From Cloacibacterium caeni_C (GTDB lineage: Bacteria; Bacteroidota; Bacteroidia; Flavobacteriales; Weeksellaceae), in assembly GCA_002422665.1 (NCBI GenBank), contig DITA01000123.1, positions 1 through 11,376 on the forward strand: 11,376 nt of DNA, written 5' to 3'. Made by a program: the position numbers and the translations under genes. Every line of letters begins with the position of its first letter. Position 1 is the first letter of the stretch. The notes beneath the pieces are model-generated. The model had not been told where the DNA came from. It was given only the letters and a program-made list of their open reading frames with translations, and did not search any database. This document shows, piece by piece, positions 1 to 7,041 of the stretch.

Positions 1-229
1 TTAACTTGCTTTTTAAGTTAGCAGCCTTGTTTTTGTGAATAATATTCTTCTTTACTAATTTGTCTAATAAAGAGATTACTTTCGGCAATTGCTCTGAAGC
101 AGCTGCTTTGTTTTCTTCATTTCTTAATACTTTCACAGCTGTTCTAGCAGTTTTGTGATAGTATCTGTTTCTCAATCTTCTTTTCTCAGATTGTCTGATT
201 CTCTTAAGTGCTGATTTATGATTTGCCAT
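1..229 (-). CDS. rpsT: 30S ribosomal protein S20 (3' end cut by window edge)
   Basis: Small primary-binding protein of the 30S subunit that contacts 16S rRNA. Reading leftward from ATG at 229-227 gives MANHKSALKRIRQSEKRR and then RNRYYHKTARTAVK, which are the classic S20 opening and its basic helices. The frame stays open for 76 codons to position 2 and ends in KAANLKSKL, a few residues short of the usual S20 C-terminus of about 84 residues. The TAA at positions 3-1 is in another frame, so the real stop lies outside the window. The gene has its own promoter at 252-282, with the start codon about 17 bases beyond the likely transcription start. tRNA-Glu lies 80 bases upstream on the same strand. 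Identification is by recognition of a highly conserved family and I regard it as secure. Confidence 0.96.
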   Translation of the reverse strand, partial: MANHKSALKRIRQSEKRRLRNRYYHKTARTAVKVLRNEENKAAASEQLPKVISLLDKLVKKNIIHKNKAANLKSKL

Positions 230-251
230 AATTGTTTCTGAAATGTGGGTG

Positions 252-282
252 CAAAGATAAAAACTATTTTTTAATTTGCAAA
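252..282 (-). promoter_or_regulatory. rpsT promoter, Bacteroidota type
   Basis: Read on the minus strand: TTTG (282-279), 19 bases, TATCTTTG (259-252). This is an exact match to the -33 TTTG / -7 TAnnTTTG pattern of the Bacteroidota primary sigma factor. Transcription would start near 246, leaving a short leader before the S20 ATG at 229. The -33 box sits inside a perfect 14-base palindrome, TAATTTGCAAATTA (272-285). Confidence 0.75.
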
Positions 283-309
283 TTATTTTTTAATTTTTTT
301 TAAAATTTG

Positions 310-381
310 TAGCCTATAGGGGAATCGAACCCCTGTTGCAAGAATGAAAATCTTGAGTCCTAACCACTAGACGAATAGGCC
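310..381 (-). tRNA. tRNA-Glu (anticodon TTC)
   Basis: On the minus strand the 72 bases fold into a full cloverleaf. The acceptor strand GGCCTAT (381-375) pairs with ATAGGCT. The D arm contains AGTGGTTAGGA. The anticodon stem CAAGA/TCTTG encloses loop TTTTCAT with anticodon TTC (348-346). A four-base variable loop follows, then T stem AGGGG/CCCCT with loop TTCGATT and discriminator A at 310. CCA is not encoded, since CAAA follows. The first acceptor pair is a G-U wobble rather than G-C. The gene has its own promoter at 400-430 and may be co-transcribed with rpsT, as I see no clear terminator between them. Confidence 0.96.
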
Positions 382-399
382 ATTCTTTTTTTGTGCGTG

Positions 400-430
400 C
401 AAAAATAAGAACTTTTTTAGAACTCGCAAA
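400..430 (-). promoter_or_regulatory. tRNA-Glu promoter, Bacteroidota type
   Basis: Minus strand: TTTG (430-427), 19-base spacer, TATTTTTG (407-400). Both boxes match the Bacteroidota consensus. Predicted transcription start is near 394, about 13 bases before the mature tRNA 5' end. It occupies the 59-base gap after the amidase stop codon, where no convincing amidase terminator is visible, so read-through into the tRNA is possible. Confidence 0.72.
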
Positions 431-440
431 ATTTTCTTGA

Positions 441-1712
441 TTATTTATAAACTTTTTCTATTGTAGTATTGATAATACCCTTTTCTTCTAGGTCTTTTTG
501 TAATTTAATAGCCGCTTCTAGAGATTTTACACTGCCGTAAGTGTAATAGAATATGCCATTAGCTTTTACTCTTTCTACTTCTTTTAATAATTTTATAATG
601 GGTGAAGAGTTAGGTAATTTATCTTTTCCACTGTATACTTCTAATCGGTAATAACCAGTATTCATGTTTTGATTAGGAATAAAACTTACAGCAGTAGCAT
701 TTCTAAATCCAGCATCTTTAGCGGTTTTAAGGTTGTTTTCTTTAATAGAAGCGAAATTTGTTACGCTATAATAATATTTGTACAAACCATTTTCTTTGAT
801 GGTTAAGATGTAATTAAGTCCTTTTAGGGCAGGATCTCCCACAGCATATTTGTTTGGAGTGCTCATCAAAAGAATTCTGAAATCATTTTTCAAAGGAAGT
901 TCTTTCGGTTCTTCTACTATTTTTTTCTGATTTCTATCGATTCGTTTTTTATAACTGGTAATCGCGTCATAAATAGATTCTGCAATTTCATCTTGACCTT
1001 TATCTGAAGCTAAATATTCTGCCTCTTCAGCATTACTGATGAATCCCGTTTCTATTAAAACAGATGGCATCGCATTAAGACGTAGTACGTGAAGGTTTTT
1101 CTGCATCACTCCTCTGGAATATCTTTTGTCTTTTTTTACAAAATTTTCTTCTACATAACCGCCAAAAATCAAACTGCTTTCTAGATATTTACTTTGCTGA
1201 ATTCTTAATGCAATTAAAGATTCTGGAGAAGTTGGATCGTAAGAAGCGAATCTTTCGCGGTCTTTATCATCTAAGAAAATTACGTCATTCTCTCTTTTAG
1301 CTACTTCTAAATTGGTTTTGTTTTGGTCTGGCCCCTGTACATAAGTTTCGGTTCCGTAAGGTGTAGATTTGGTACTAGCATTGCAATGTACAGAGATAAA
1401 TAAATCGGCATGACTTCTATTGGCAAGGTCTGTTCTATCTGCTAGAGAAGGATATTCGTCTATTTTTCTGGTGTAAATAATTTTGTAATCTTTATTTTTT
1501 TCGAGCATTCTGCCTAGCTTCAATACAATGCCTAGTGTAACGTCTTTTTCTTGTACTAATCCTATGTTTTCGTATTTTCTAGTTGCTCCCACATCAGAAC
1601 CGCCGTGACCAGCATCTAATACAATAACAAACTTCTTTTGTGCGCCTAATTGAGCGAAAATTAAAAATAATACTGTTAAAATTATATTAAATGCGTGTTT
1701 ATGCGTCTTCAT
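441..1712 (-). CDS. exported N-acetylmuramoyl-L-alanine amidase (Amidase_3) with SPOR-like C-terminal repeats
   Basis: Predicted zinc amidase that cuts the bond between N-acetylmuramic acid and the stem peptide of peptidoglycan, acting in the periplasm during cell separation or remodelling. The 423-residue product has a signal peptide (about 1-24, ending QLGAQ). The catalytic domain (about 27-255) shows VLDAGHGGSDVGA (H36), Glu near 55, ADLFISVHCNAS (H109) and VLIETGFISN (E221), the Amidase_3 zinc and catalytic set. An insert at about 128-205 separates H109 from E221, as in AmiA/B/C-like enzymes, where such inserts can be regulatory. The C-terminal part (about 278-423) looks like two SPOR-like modules: one around ENGLYKYYYSVTNFASIKE, one around YRLEVYSGKDKLP and FYYTYGSVKSLEAA. 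SPOR domains bind denuded glycan at septa. That assignment is by pattern, without a search. The gene is divergent from lptD; a possible -7 box lies at 1774-1781 inside lptD. Confidence 0.92.
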   Translation of the reverse strand: MKTHKHAFNIILTVLFLIFAQLGAQKKFVIVLDAGHGGSDVGATRKYENIGLVQEKDVTLGIVLKLGRMLEKNKDYKIIYTRKIDEYPSLADRTDLANRSHADLFISVHCNASTKSTPYGTETYVQGPDQNKTNLEVAKRENDVIFLDDKDRERFASYDPTSPESLIALRIQQSKYLESSLIFGGYVEENFVKKDKRYSRGVMQKNLHVLRLNAMPSVLIETGFISNAEEAEYLASDKGQDEIAESIYDAITSYKKRIDRNQKKIVEEPKELPLKNDFRILLMSTPNKYAVGDPALKGLNYILTIKENGLYKYYYSVTNFASIKENNLKTAKDAGFRNATAVSFIPNQNMNTGYYRLEVYSGKDKLPNSSPIIKLLKEVERVKANGIFYYTYGSVKSLEAAIKLQKDLEEKGIINTTIEKVYK

Positions 1713-1726
1713 TTTTTAAAAATTAT

Positions 1727-1734
1727 TAATTTTG
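1727..1734 (+). promoter_or_regulatory. -7 element of the lptD promoter
   Basis: TAATTTTG is an exact TAnnTTTG match. Transcription would start around 1740, giving a leader of about 17 bases before the TTG start at 1757. No good TTTG lies at the expected -33 distance; the nearest is TTTATG at 1698-1703. The downstream part overlaps a weak GGAGC/GCTCC inverted repeat (1734-1755). Confidence 0.45.
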
Positions 1735-1756
1735 GAGCCTGAAATTATAAGCTCCA

Positions 1757-4348
1757 TTGATTAAAAACGGTCTCAAAAATACCTTACAAATTTTAATTAT
1801 CCTAATTTTTAACAATTTTTTAGCACAAAATAAGCTAGAAAATGCGCCTAAAAATAGTGATAATGCTACTGCTGTTTCTAAAACAGATACCATAAAAATA
1901 GAACGAGAACGTTTAGATGATGTTGTACGTTCTAAAGCGGATAATATTAGAAACGAAGTTCCGAAAAAAATGTCTTATCTCAATCAAAATGCAGAAGTTT
2001 CATATCAAGATATGAAGATTAATGCAGATTATATCCAAATAGATTGGGACAAAGGACTGATTTTTGCAAGAGGAAAAGTAGATTCTATAGGAAAAATTAC
2101 AGAACCTGCTGTAGCAACTCAAGGTGGTAAAAAATATGAATATTCCGAATTCAGCTACAATTATAAAACCAAACAAGCCATTGCTTACAATGCTAGAACA
2201 GAAGAAAGCGAAGGTGTAATTGTAGCAGAAAAAACCAAAAAAGTAAACGATTCTGTTTTTTATCTTAAAAGAGGAAAATATACTACAGACGAATATTTCC
2301 TTAAGAAAAAAGACACCATAGCAGATTATTATTTACTCGCACCAGATATTAAATTGGTAAAAGGGAAAAGTAACTCTAAATTAATTACGGGTCCTATACA
2401 GATGTATATAGAGCAAGTTCCTACACCACTTATTCTACCATTTGCGATTCTTCCGTTTTCTGAAAAAAGAATGGCGGGAATTCTTATTCCGAGTTTTGGG
2501 GAAAGACAAGATGTGGGATTTTTCCTGAATAGTTTGGGGTATTATTTGCCAATTGGGGAGCATTTTGATGTGAAAACCTACTTTGATTATTATACTAAGG
2601 GAAGTTGGAACTTCAGACCAGAAGTGAGTTATCGAAAAAATTACAAGTACAATGGTTCTTTCCGTGGAGAAATAGGAACTACCATCAGAGGAATAAAAGG
2701 TCTAGAAAATTATACCAAAAGCAGTGTTTATAATATTGCATGGACACATACTCAAGATACTAAAGCCAATCCATTTTTTAATTTTTCGGCATCTGTAAAT
2801 ATTACGAGCAATAAATTCTACAATAACACGGTTAATAACTCCCATATTTTTAACCAAAGTGCTCTAAATGCACAACAAAACTCTACGGTGAGCTTTACCA
2901 AAAGATTTTTGAATTTACCGATAACTATCACGGGAACAGGTAGTTATTCTCAAAACTTTACTACGGGACTTACCGATATTAGATTGCCACAGTTGAATGT
3001 AGCAATTAATCAGTTTTACTTATTTAAACCTAAAACCGGTGTAAGAACTGGGCTTCTAGAGAATATTAATGTCAACACAGGTTTGCAATTTAGCAACTAT
3101 GTTTCGGGAGTTAAAAATGATGATTTGTTTACCAAAACCATGTGGGATAATATGCAGACTGGTTTACAAAACAAAATTAGCTTAACCACAAATACCACTA
3201 TTGCGAAGTATTTTACTTTTTCCCTTTTGGGTGATATAAATAATGTTTTTACTACAAAAACAATTAATAAAAATTATAATCCTATCAATAATCAAGTAGA
3301 AACAATACAAAATAAAAACATTTCGGGGTACTCTACTTATTCTGCTTCAGCTAGTTTACAAACCGTTTTGTATGGAATGTTGAAATTTGGTGAAAAATCT
3401 AAAATCCAAGCCATCAGACACATGGTAACTCCGAGTATTGGGTTCACGTATTCTCCAGATTTTGGAGATCAAAAGTTTGGATATTTCAAAAGTTATTATG
3501 ACGAAAGAGGCGTTTTGACCACTTATTCTATTTTTGAAGGAGGGATGTTTGGCTCACCTAATCAAGGTTTAACACAGTCTATTGGTTTCAATATCAATAA
3601 CAACTTAGAGATGAAGGTGAGAAGTAAAACCGATTCTACAGGAACAAAAAAAGTTAAAATTTTTGAAAGTTTAAATATTTCTGGTGGTTATAATTTTGCT
3701 GCCGACAAATACAAATGGTCATTGATTTCGATTAGTACACAGACTTCTTTCTTCCAAAATAAATTAAGTGTCAATTCTAATGTTTCGATAGATCCTTATC
3801 AAATTGTATTTATTCCAGGTCAAGAAAACGGTATTAGAACTGAGAATTTTGGACATTTTAATATCCAGAGTTTCAGCATGAATTTTTCTTTCCCTCTGAA
3901 CAATGAAACTTTTGGAAAAAAAGAAGATTTAGCAACCAAGTATAAAACCAAAGGAGAAATACGAAACGAAGTCTATTATTTTGACCAAGATAATTACTCC
4001 CGATATAATCAACCTTGGACTTTGAATCTTAATGCCAATTATGGTTATTCTAAAAACAATACCAGATTTGGGAAAAGTGTAGCTTCACTAGGTTTAGATG
4101 GTAGCGTGAAACTTACACCTTATTGGAGTTTAAGCGGAAATACACATTATGATTTTGTTTCAAAAAGTTTAGCGTATACCAGATTAGGGTTTTCTAGAGA
4201 CCAAAGAAGTTTCTCTTTTACCTTTAATTGGGTGCCTTTTGGTCAGTTTAAAGTATATGATTTCTTTATCAGCATAAAAGCAAATATTTTAAAAGATGCC
4301 GTAAAATACAAGGAAAGAAGTTTCCAACAAAGTGGCAGTACTTTCTAA
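1757..4348 (+). CDS. lptD: LPS-assembly outer-membrane protein LptD (OstA)
   Basis: Outer-membrane beta-barrel that inserts lipopolysaccharide into the outer leaflet with LptE, receiving it across the LptA-type bridge. The 863-residue product has a signal peptide (about 1-24, ending NNFLAQ), an N-terminal OstA/LptA-like beta-jellyroll (about 80-210, with ADYIQIDWDKGLIFARGKV), and the family hallmark at about 215-300 (PTPLILPFAILPFSEKRMAG, then ILIPSFGERQDVGF). The long remainder alternates aromatic and polar residues, as barrel strands do. I found no cysteine, so the disulfides that control E. coli LptD maturation cannot form. The start is TTG: the in-frame stop TAA at 1748-1750 excludes anything further upstream, and the next ATG (codon 72) would delete the signal peptide. 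The length is near that of Proteobacterial LptD (about 780-860). Confidence 0.9.
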   Translation: MIKNGLKNTLQILIILIFNNFLAQNKLENAPKNSDNATAVSKTDTIKIERERLDDVVRSKADNIRNEVPKKMSYLNQNAEVSYQDMKINADYIQIDWDKGLIFARGKVDSIGKITEPAVATQGGKKYEYSEFSYNYKTKQAIAYNARTEESEGVIVAEKTKKVNDSVFYLKRGKYTTDEYFLKKKDTIADYYLLAPDIKLVKGKSNSKLITGPIQMYIEQVPTPLILPFAILPFSEKRMAGILIPSFGERQDVGFFLNSLGYYLPIGEHFDVKTYFDYYTKGSWNFRPEVSYRKNYKYNGSFRGEIGTTIRGIKGLENYTKSSVYNIAWTHTQDTKANPFFNFSASVNITSNKFYNNTVNNSHIFNQSALNAQQNSTVSFTKRFLNLPITITGTGSYSQNFTTGLTDIRLPQLNVAINQFYLFKPKTGVRTGLLENINVNTGLQFSNYVSGVKNDDLFTKTMWDNMQTGLQNKISLTTNTTIAKYFTFSLLGDINNVFTTKTINKNYNPINNQVETIQNKNISGYSTYSASASLQTVLYGMLKFGEKSKIQAIRHMVTPSIGFTYSPDFGDQKFGYFKSYYDERGVLTTYSIFEGGMFGSPNQGLTQSIGFNINNNLEMKVRSKTDSTGTKKVKIFESLNISGGYNFAADKYKWSLISISTQTSFFQNKLSVNSNVSIDPYQIVFIPGQENGIRTENFGHFNIQSFSMNFSFPLNNETFGKKEDLATKYKTKGEIRNEVYYFDQDNYSRYNQPWTLNLNANYGYSKNNTRFGKSVASLGLDGSVKLTPYWSLSGNTHYDFVSKSLAYTRLGFSRDQRSFSFTFNWVPFGQFKVYDFFISIKANILKDAVKYKERSFQQSGSTF
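1774..1781 (-). promoter_or_regulatory. possible -7 element for the amidase gene
   Basis: The minus strand reads TATTTTTG, an exact TAnnTTTG match, 62 bases upstream of the amidase ATG and inside the lptD coding region. No TTTG is found at a proper -33 distance, and such AT-rich octamers occur by chance, so this is only a candidate. If real, the two divergent transcripts overlap at their 5' ends. Confidence 0.27.
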
Positions 4349-4362
4349 ATAACGAAGGAATC

Positions 4363-4390
4363 TCTGAACACTATTTTTTATTTGTTCAGA
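4363..4390 (+). terminator. hairpin after lptD, possible weak terminator
   Basis: A perfect 8-base inverted repeat TCTGAACA/TGTTCAGA (4363-4370 and 4383-4390) with a 12-base T-rich loop begins 15 bases after the lptD stop. Only three of eight pairs are G-C, and what follows (AATTTTATCTTT) is T-rich but broken. It could end lptD transcription or serve as a binding site, since it lies directly upstream of the ridA -7 box. Confidence 0.42.
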
Positions 4391-4395
4391 AATTT

Positions 4396-4403
4396 TATCT
4401 TTG
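4396..4403 (+). promoter_or_regulatory. -7 element of the ridA promoter
   Basis: TATCTTTG matches TAnnTTTG exactly and sits 20 bases before the ridA ATG. The -33 position falls in the loop of the 4363-4390 hairpin and has only a T-run, no TTTG. The same octamer precedes rpsT, the U32 gene and the lipoprotein gene at 11168. Confidence 0.55.
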
Positions 4404-4423
4404 CATGATAATTTTACAAAAAT

Positions 4424-4804
4424 ATGAAGAAGATAGTTTCTACTAACAATGCACCAGCTGCAATTGGTCCGTATTCGCAAGCTAACCTTGTAAATGGCGT
4501 TCTCTATATTTCTGGTCAAATCCCTATTGATCCGTCTACTGGGAATTTATTGGATGGAATAGAAATAGAAACACACCAAGTGATGAAGAATCTAAAAGCC
4601 ATTTTAGAAGAAGCAGGAATGGGATTCGGAAATGTAGTAAAATCTACTATTTTCTTAAAAAGTATGGATGATTTTGCAGTGATGAACGAAATCTATGCAT
4701 CTTATTTCGAAGGAGGAAATTATCCGGCAAGAGAAACAGTAGAGGTTTCTTGTTTGCCAAAAAATGTGAGTGTAGAAATTTCTATGATTGCACATCAGTT
4801 CTAA
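4424..4804 (+). CDS. ridA: RidA family enamine/imine deaminase
   Basis: Cytosolic enzyme that hydrolyses reactive 2-aminoacrylate and related enamines/imines released by PLP-dependent dehydratases, protecting other PLP enzymes. The 126-residue length is typical of the YjgF/YER057c/UK114 family. Visible family features are IGPYSQA (Y17), VLYISGQIPIDPSTG, and YPARETVEVSCLPKNVSVEI, where R103 corresponds to E. coli R105 that binds the substrate carboxylate and E118 to E120. The full active-site set is consistent with a true deaminase of the RidA branch rather than an inactive Rid paralogue. The ATG at 4424 is set by alignment with the family opening (KKIVSTNNAPAAIGPYSQA). The next gene starts three bases after the stop, so the two are surely co-transcribed. 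Confidence 0.95.
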   Translation: MKKIVSTNNAPAAIGPYSQANLVNGVLYISGQIPIDPSTGNLLDGIEIETHQVMKNLKAILEEAGMGFGNVVKSTIFLKSMDDFAVMNEIYASYFEGGNYPARETVEVSCLPKNVSVEISMIAHQF

Positions 4805-4807
4805 GAC

Positions 4808-5251
4808 ATGAATTTTTTAAGAAATACATTAGGCGTTTTATGTGGCTTGGCGATGGCAGGAGTCATTATTTCGCTGGGTGTAAAAATTAATTCATCATGG
4901 GTGAATTATGAAGGTTTTTTTCCGTTTGAACATTGGTGGGAATTGTTGAAAAGTGTAGAAAATAAGCCAGGTTTTTTCTGGACTTTACTTCTTTCTTCAG
5001 GTTTTGGAGCAACCATTGGAGGTGTTACTACTGCGATTATTGTAAAATATGCTAAAGTAGCTTATGCGATTCTTATTGGCTTCATTTTGCTATTTATAGC
5101 CATGTTAGACATTATTGTTTTCCCATATCACCCTACTTTTTATAAAATTTTAATCTTCATTACTTATTTCCCTTTTGCTTGGTTAGGAGGAAAAATAGTA
5201 GAAGTGATTTACGAACGAAATAAAAGGAAAGAATTTCCTAAATCTAAATAA
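4808..5251 (+). CDS. small four-helix integral membrane protein, unknown function
   Basis: A 147-residue protein with four predicted membrane segments at about 7-25, 56-79, 84-106 and 110-133, a short soluble stretch with FFPFEHWWELL between the first two, and a basic tail (YERNKRKEFPKSK) that the positive-inside rule puts in the cytoplasm. The second helix is glycine-rich (SSGFGATIGGVTTA). I recognise no catalytic motif and no named family; similar small membrane proteins are common and uncharacterised in Flavobacteriia. It starts three bases after the ridA stop, which implies shared transcription, but no functional link to RidA follows from the sequence. It is the last gene before the strong terminator at 5252-5285. 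Confidence 0.82.
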   Translation: MNFLRNTLGVLCGLAMAGVIISLGVKINSSWVNYEGFFPFEHWWELLKSVENKPGFFWTLLLSSGFGATIGGVTTAIIVKYAKVAYAILIGFILLFIAMLDIIVFPYHPTFYKILIFITYFPFAWLGGKIVEVIYERNKRKEFPKSK

Positions 5252-5285
5252 AAAAAGCCTTTCAAAATTTTTTGAAAGGCTTTTT
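5252..5285. terminator. bidirectional intrinsic terminator
   Basis: A perfect 16-base inverted repeat (AAAAAGCCTTTCAAAA and its complement) is separated by only two bases. The stem core GCCTTTC/GAAAGGC is flanked by an A-run and a T-run, so each strand reads as a hairpin followed by Ts. It starts on the base after the upstream stop codon and lies 23 bases before the htrA 3' end, serving both convergent transcripts. Confidence 0.92.
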
Positions 5286-5308
5286 CTTTGGAATTTATAA
5301 AACTATGA

Positions 5309-6835
5309 TTAAGGCATTTTAAAACCTCTGGTGTACATTCTGCCGTATTCGTCTACGTATTTTATTTGTACGGTTCCCTTATATCCATCTAAGATTTTTT
5401 CTACATCTTTCTGTGAATTTACAGGTTTTCCGTTGACTTCTATAATGATGTAATTGTCATAAACGCCTATTCTTTCTAACTCACCACCTTCTACTATATT
5501 TCTTGCAATTACACCGCTGTTTAAACCATAATCCGTTTTAAAACGGTCACTTAAAACCTCGAATTCACCTCCTATTTTTTCAGTGACAGATAAATCTGCT
5601 TTGCTTCGGAATGAGGTTCCTCCTTTTTGGTCTTTAAGCGTTACAGTTTCAGTATAAGATTTACCATTTCTAATATAAGTTACCATAACTTTATCTCCAG
5701 GTCTTTTACTACCAACAGCAGCAGATAAATCCGCGAAAGTTTCTATGGTAGAATTATCTATTTTTTTGATAATATCTCCTTTTCTTAATCCAGCATCTTC
5801 AGCACCGCTATTTTCAGTGATTTCAGTAATCATAATTCCGCTACTTGCTTTGATGTTGGCTTTTTGACTTTGATTATAAGCGGCAACTTGTCTATCATCA
5901 GAAAGGTCTAAACTTACAACTCCTAAGAATCCTCTTTGTACCAAGCCGAATTTTTTAATGTCTTCAACTACTTTTTTAGCTAAGTTAGCAGGAACTGCAA
6001 AACCATAACCTTCATAGTAACCTGTATTAGAAGAAATGGCAGAGTTGATTCCGATTAAGTCTCCGTTTACATTTACGAGAGCACCACCAGAATTTCCTGG
6101 ATTAATTGCTGCATCTGTTTGAATAAAACTTTCAATAGGAGTTCTAGATTGTTGACTTAGCAAGTCTATGCTTCTTCCTTTAGCTGAAACAATACCTGCG
6201 GTAACGGTAGAATTTAAACCCAGTGGATTTCCTACTGCTAAAACCCATTGTCCTACTTCTACTAAATCTGAATTGGCAAAATTAAGATAAGGCAAACCTT
6301 TTTCTTCAATTTTTAGAAGAGCGATGTCTGTACTTGGGTCTGTTCCAATAAGATTGGCTACGTAACTTTTTTTGTTGCTGAGGATAACTTCTAATTTATT
6401 GGCACCTGCAACTACGTGATTATTAGAAATAATATAACCGTCTGGTGAAATAATCACGCCACTTCCTAATCCAGAAGGAACATCTTTAGGTGGTTGCTGT
6501 TGTTTTTGATTTTGTCTTTGGTTTCCAAAAGGATTTCCGAAAAATTGTTCAAATAAGTCTTGTTCAGACATTCTGTTTGAACTTGCACTTCTTGATTGAT
6601 AATTTTTAATGGTAACCACTGCAGGAACTGTAGTTTTTGCGGCTTTTACAAAATCATTACCCACATTTGCGGAATTTATTCCTGCGAATTTTACATTATC
6701 ATTTGCAGTATGGAAATAAGAAAAATCGCTGTTATTTTCATTCGTTTTGAAATACTCTATTGCACCAAAAGTTGTGGCACCAGATAATATACCTACAACA
6801 GCAAAAGGTAATAATTGTTTTAAACTGTTCTTCAT
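5309..6835 (-). CDS. htrA: periplasmic HtrA/DegP-type (Do family) serine protease with two PDZ domains
   Basis: Envelope quality-control protease that degrades misfolded proteins. The 508-residue product begins with a hydrophobic export or anchor segment (about 8-28). The trypsin-like domain (about 60-295) carries the triad H140 (YIISNNHVVAG), D170 (DPSTDIALLKI) and S249 (NPGNSGGALVN). PDZ1 (about 300-400) has GFLGVVSLDLSDD, GAEDAGLRKGDII and a canonical DKVMVTYIRNGK end. PDZ2 (about 415-508) is more divergent (GVIARNIVEGGELERIGVYD). A glutamine/asparagine-rich loop (about 103-115) lies in the region where DegP has its regulatory LA loop. Length and layout match DegP/DegQ (about 450-475) with modest extensions. 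The gene is monocistronic: terminator at 5252-5285 downstream, promoter at 6867-6897 upstream. Tandem dyads next to the promoter suggest control, and stress induction is the family norm. Confidence 0.95.
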   Translation of the reverse strand: MKNSLKQLLPFAVVGILSGATTFGAIEYFKTNENNSDFSYFHTANDNVKFAGINSANVGNDFVKAAKTTVPAVVTIKNYQSRSASSNRMSEQDLFEQFFGNPFGNQRQNQKQQQPPKDVPSGLGSGVIISPDGYIISNNHVVAGANKLEVILSNKKSYVANLIGTDPSTDIALLKIEEKGLPYLNFANSDLVEVGQWVLAVGNPLGLNSTVTAGIVSAKGRSIDLLSQQSRTPIESFIQTDAAINPGNSGGALVNVNGDLIGINSAISSNTGYYEGYGFAVPANLAKKVVEDIKKFGLVQRGFLGVVSLDLSDDRQVAAYNQSQKANIKASSGIMITEITENSGAEDAGLRKGDIIKKIDNSTIETFADLSAAVGSKRPGDKVMVTYIRNGKSYTETVTLKDQKGGTSFRSKADLSVTEKIGGEFEVLSDRFKTDYGLNSGVIARNIVEGGELERIGVYDNYIIIEVNGKPVNSQKDVEKILDGYKGTVQIKYVDEYGRMYTRGFKMP

Positions 6836-6866
6836 TGTTAATTCTTCTTTTATAGTTTAAGTATAA

Positions 6867-6897
6867 CAAATTTAATGCAAAATTAGTGTTCACTAAA
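6867..6897 (-). promoter_or_regulatory. htrA promoter, Bacteroidota type
   Basis: The minus strand reads TTTA (6897-6894), 19 bases, TAAATTTG (6874-6867): exact -7 and three of four -33 bases. The transcription start would be near 6861, about 25 bases before the ATG. A second exact -7 match, TAATTTTG at 6885-6878, has no partner box at the right spacing. Confidence 0.55.
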
Positions 6898-6913
6898 TTA
6901 TTAGTGTTACACT
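6883..6913. repeat. two tandem dyads (TTAGTGTT) at the htrA promoter
   Basis: TTAGTG-TT-CACTAA (6883-6896) is a perfect 6-2-6 dyad. Eighteen bases on, TTAGTGTT recurs (6901-6908) within AGTGT-T-ACACT (6903-6913), a perfect 5-1-5 dyad. Both lie at and just upstream of the htrA -33 box, where an activator or repressor would bind. No regulator is identified. Confidence 0.45.
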
Positions 6914-6978
6914 TTTAACAAAGTTTAACGAGTTTAAGAAAATTTTAGAATTGTAATTGAATATCATACAATTTACGT

Positions 6979-7010
6979 ATTGAATCCAAAGATAGGTTGA
7001 AGTAAATTTG
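6979..7010 (+). promoter_or_regulatory. promoter upstream of the 26-codon reading frame
   Basis: ATTG (TTG at 6980-6982), a 20-base spacer and TAAATTTG (7003-7010) give a three-of-four -33 match and an exact -7. Transcription would start near 7016, so the ATG at 7042 gets a leader of about 26 bases. It might also drive the U32 operon by read-through. Confidence 0.5.
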
Positions 7011-7041
7011 ATTATTAGCAAAATCATTAATTTTAGTAATC

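Noticed and set aside
1734..1755. GGAGC/GCTCC inverted repeat between amidase and lptD
   Set aside because: Only five pairs with a 12-base loop; too weak to call an operator or hairpin.
4289..4519. Minus-strand open frame across the lptD end and ridA start
   Set aside because: It runs antisense to two well-supported genes and through the hairpin and promoter, and its product shows no recognisable motif.
6596..6787. Plus-strand open frame inside htrA
   Set aside because: Antisense to the conserved htrA N-terminal region; a composition effect with no promoter of its own.
6949..6973. AATTGTA/TACAATT inverted repeat in the htrA-U32 gap
   Set aside because: Seven A/T-rich pairs around 11 bases, not aligned with any promoter box; likely chance.
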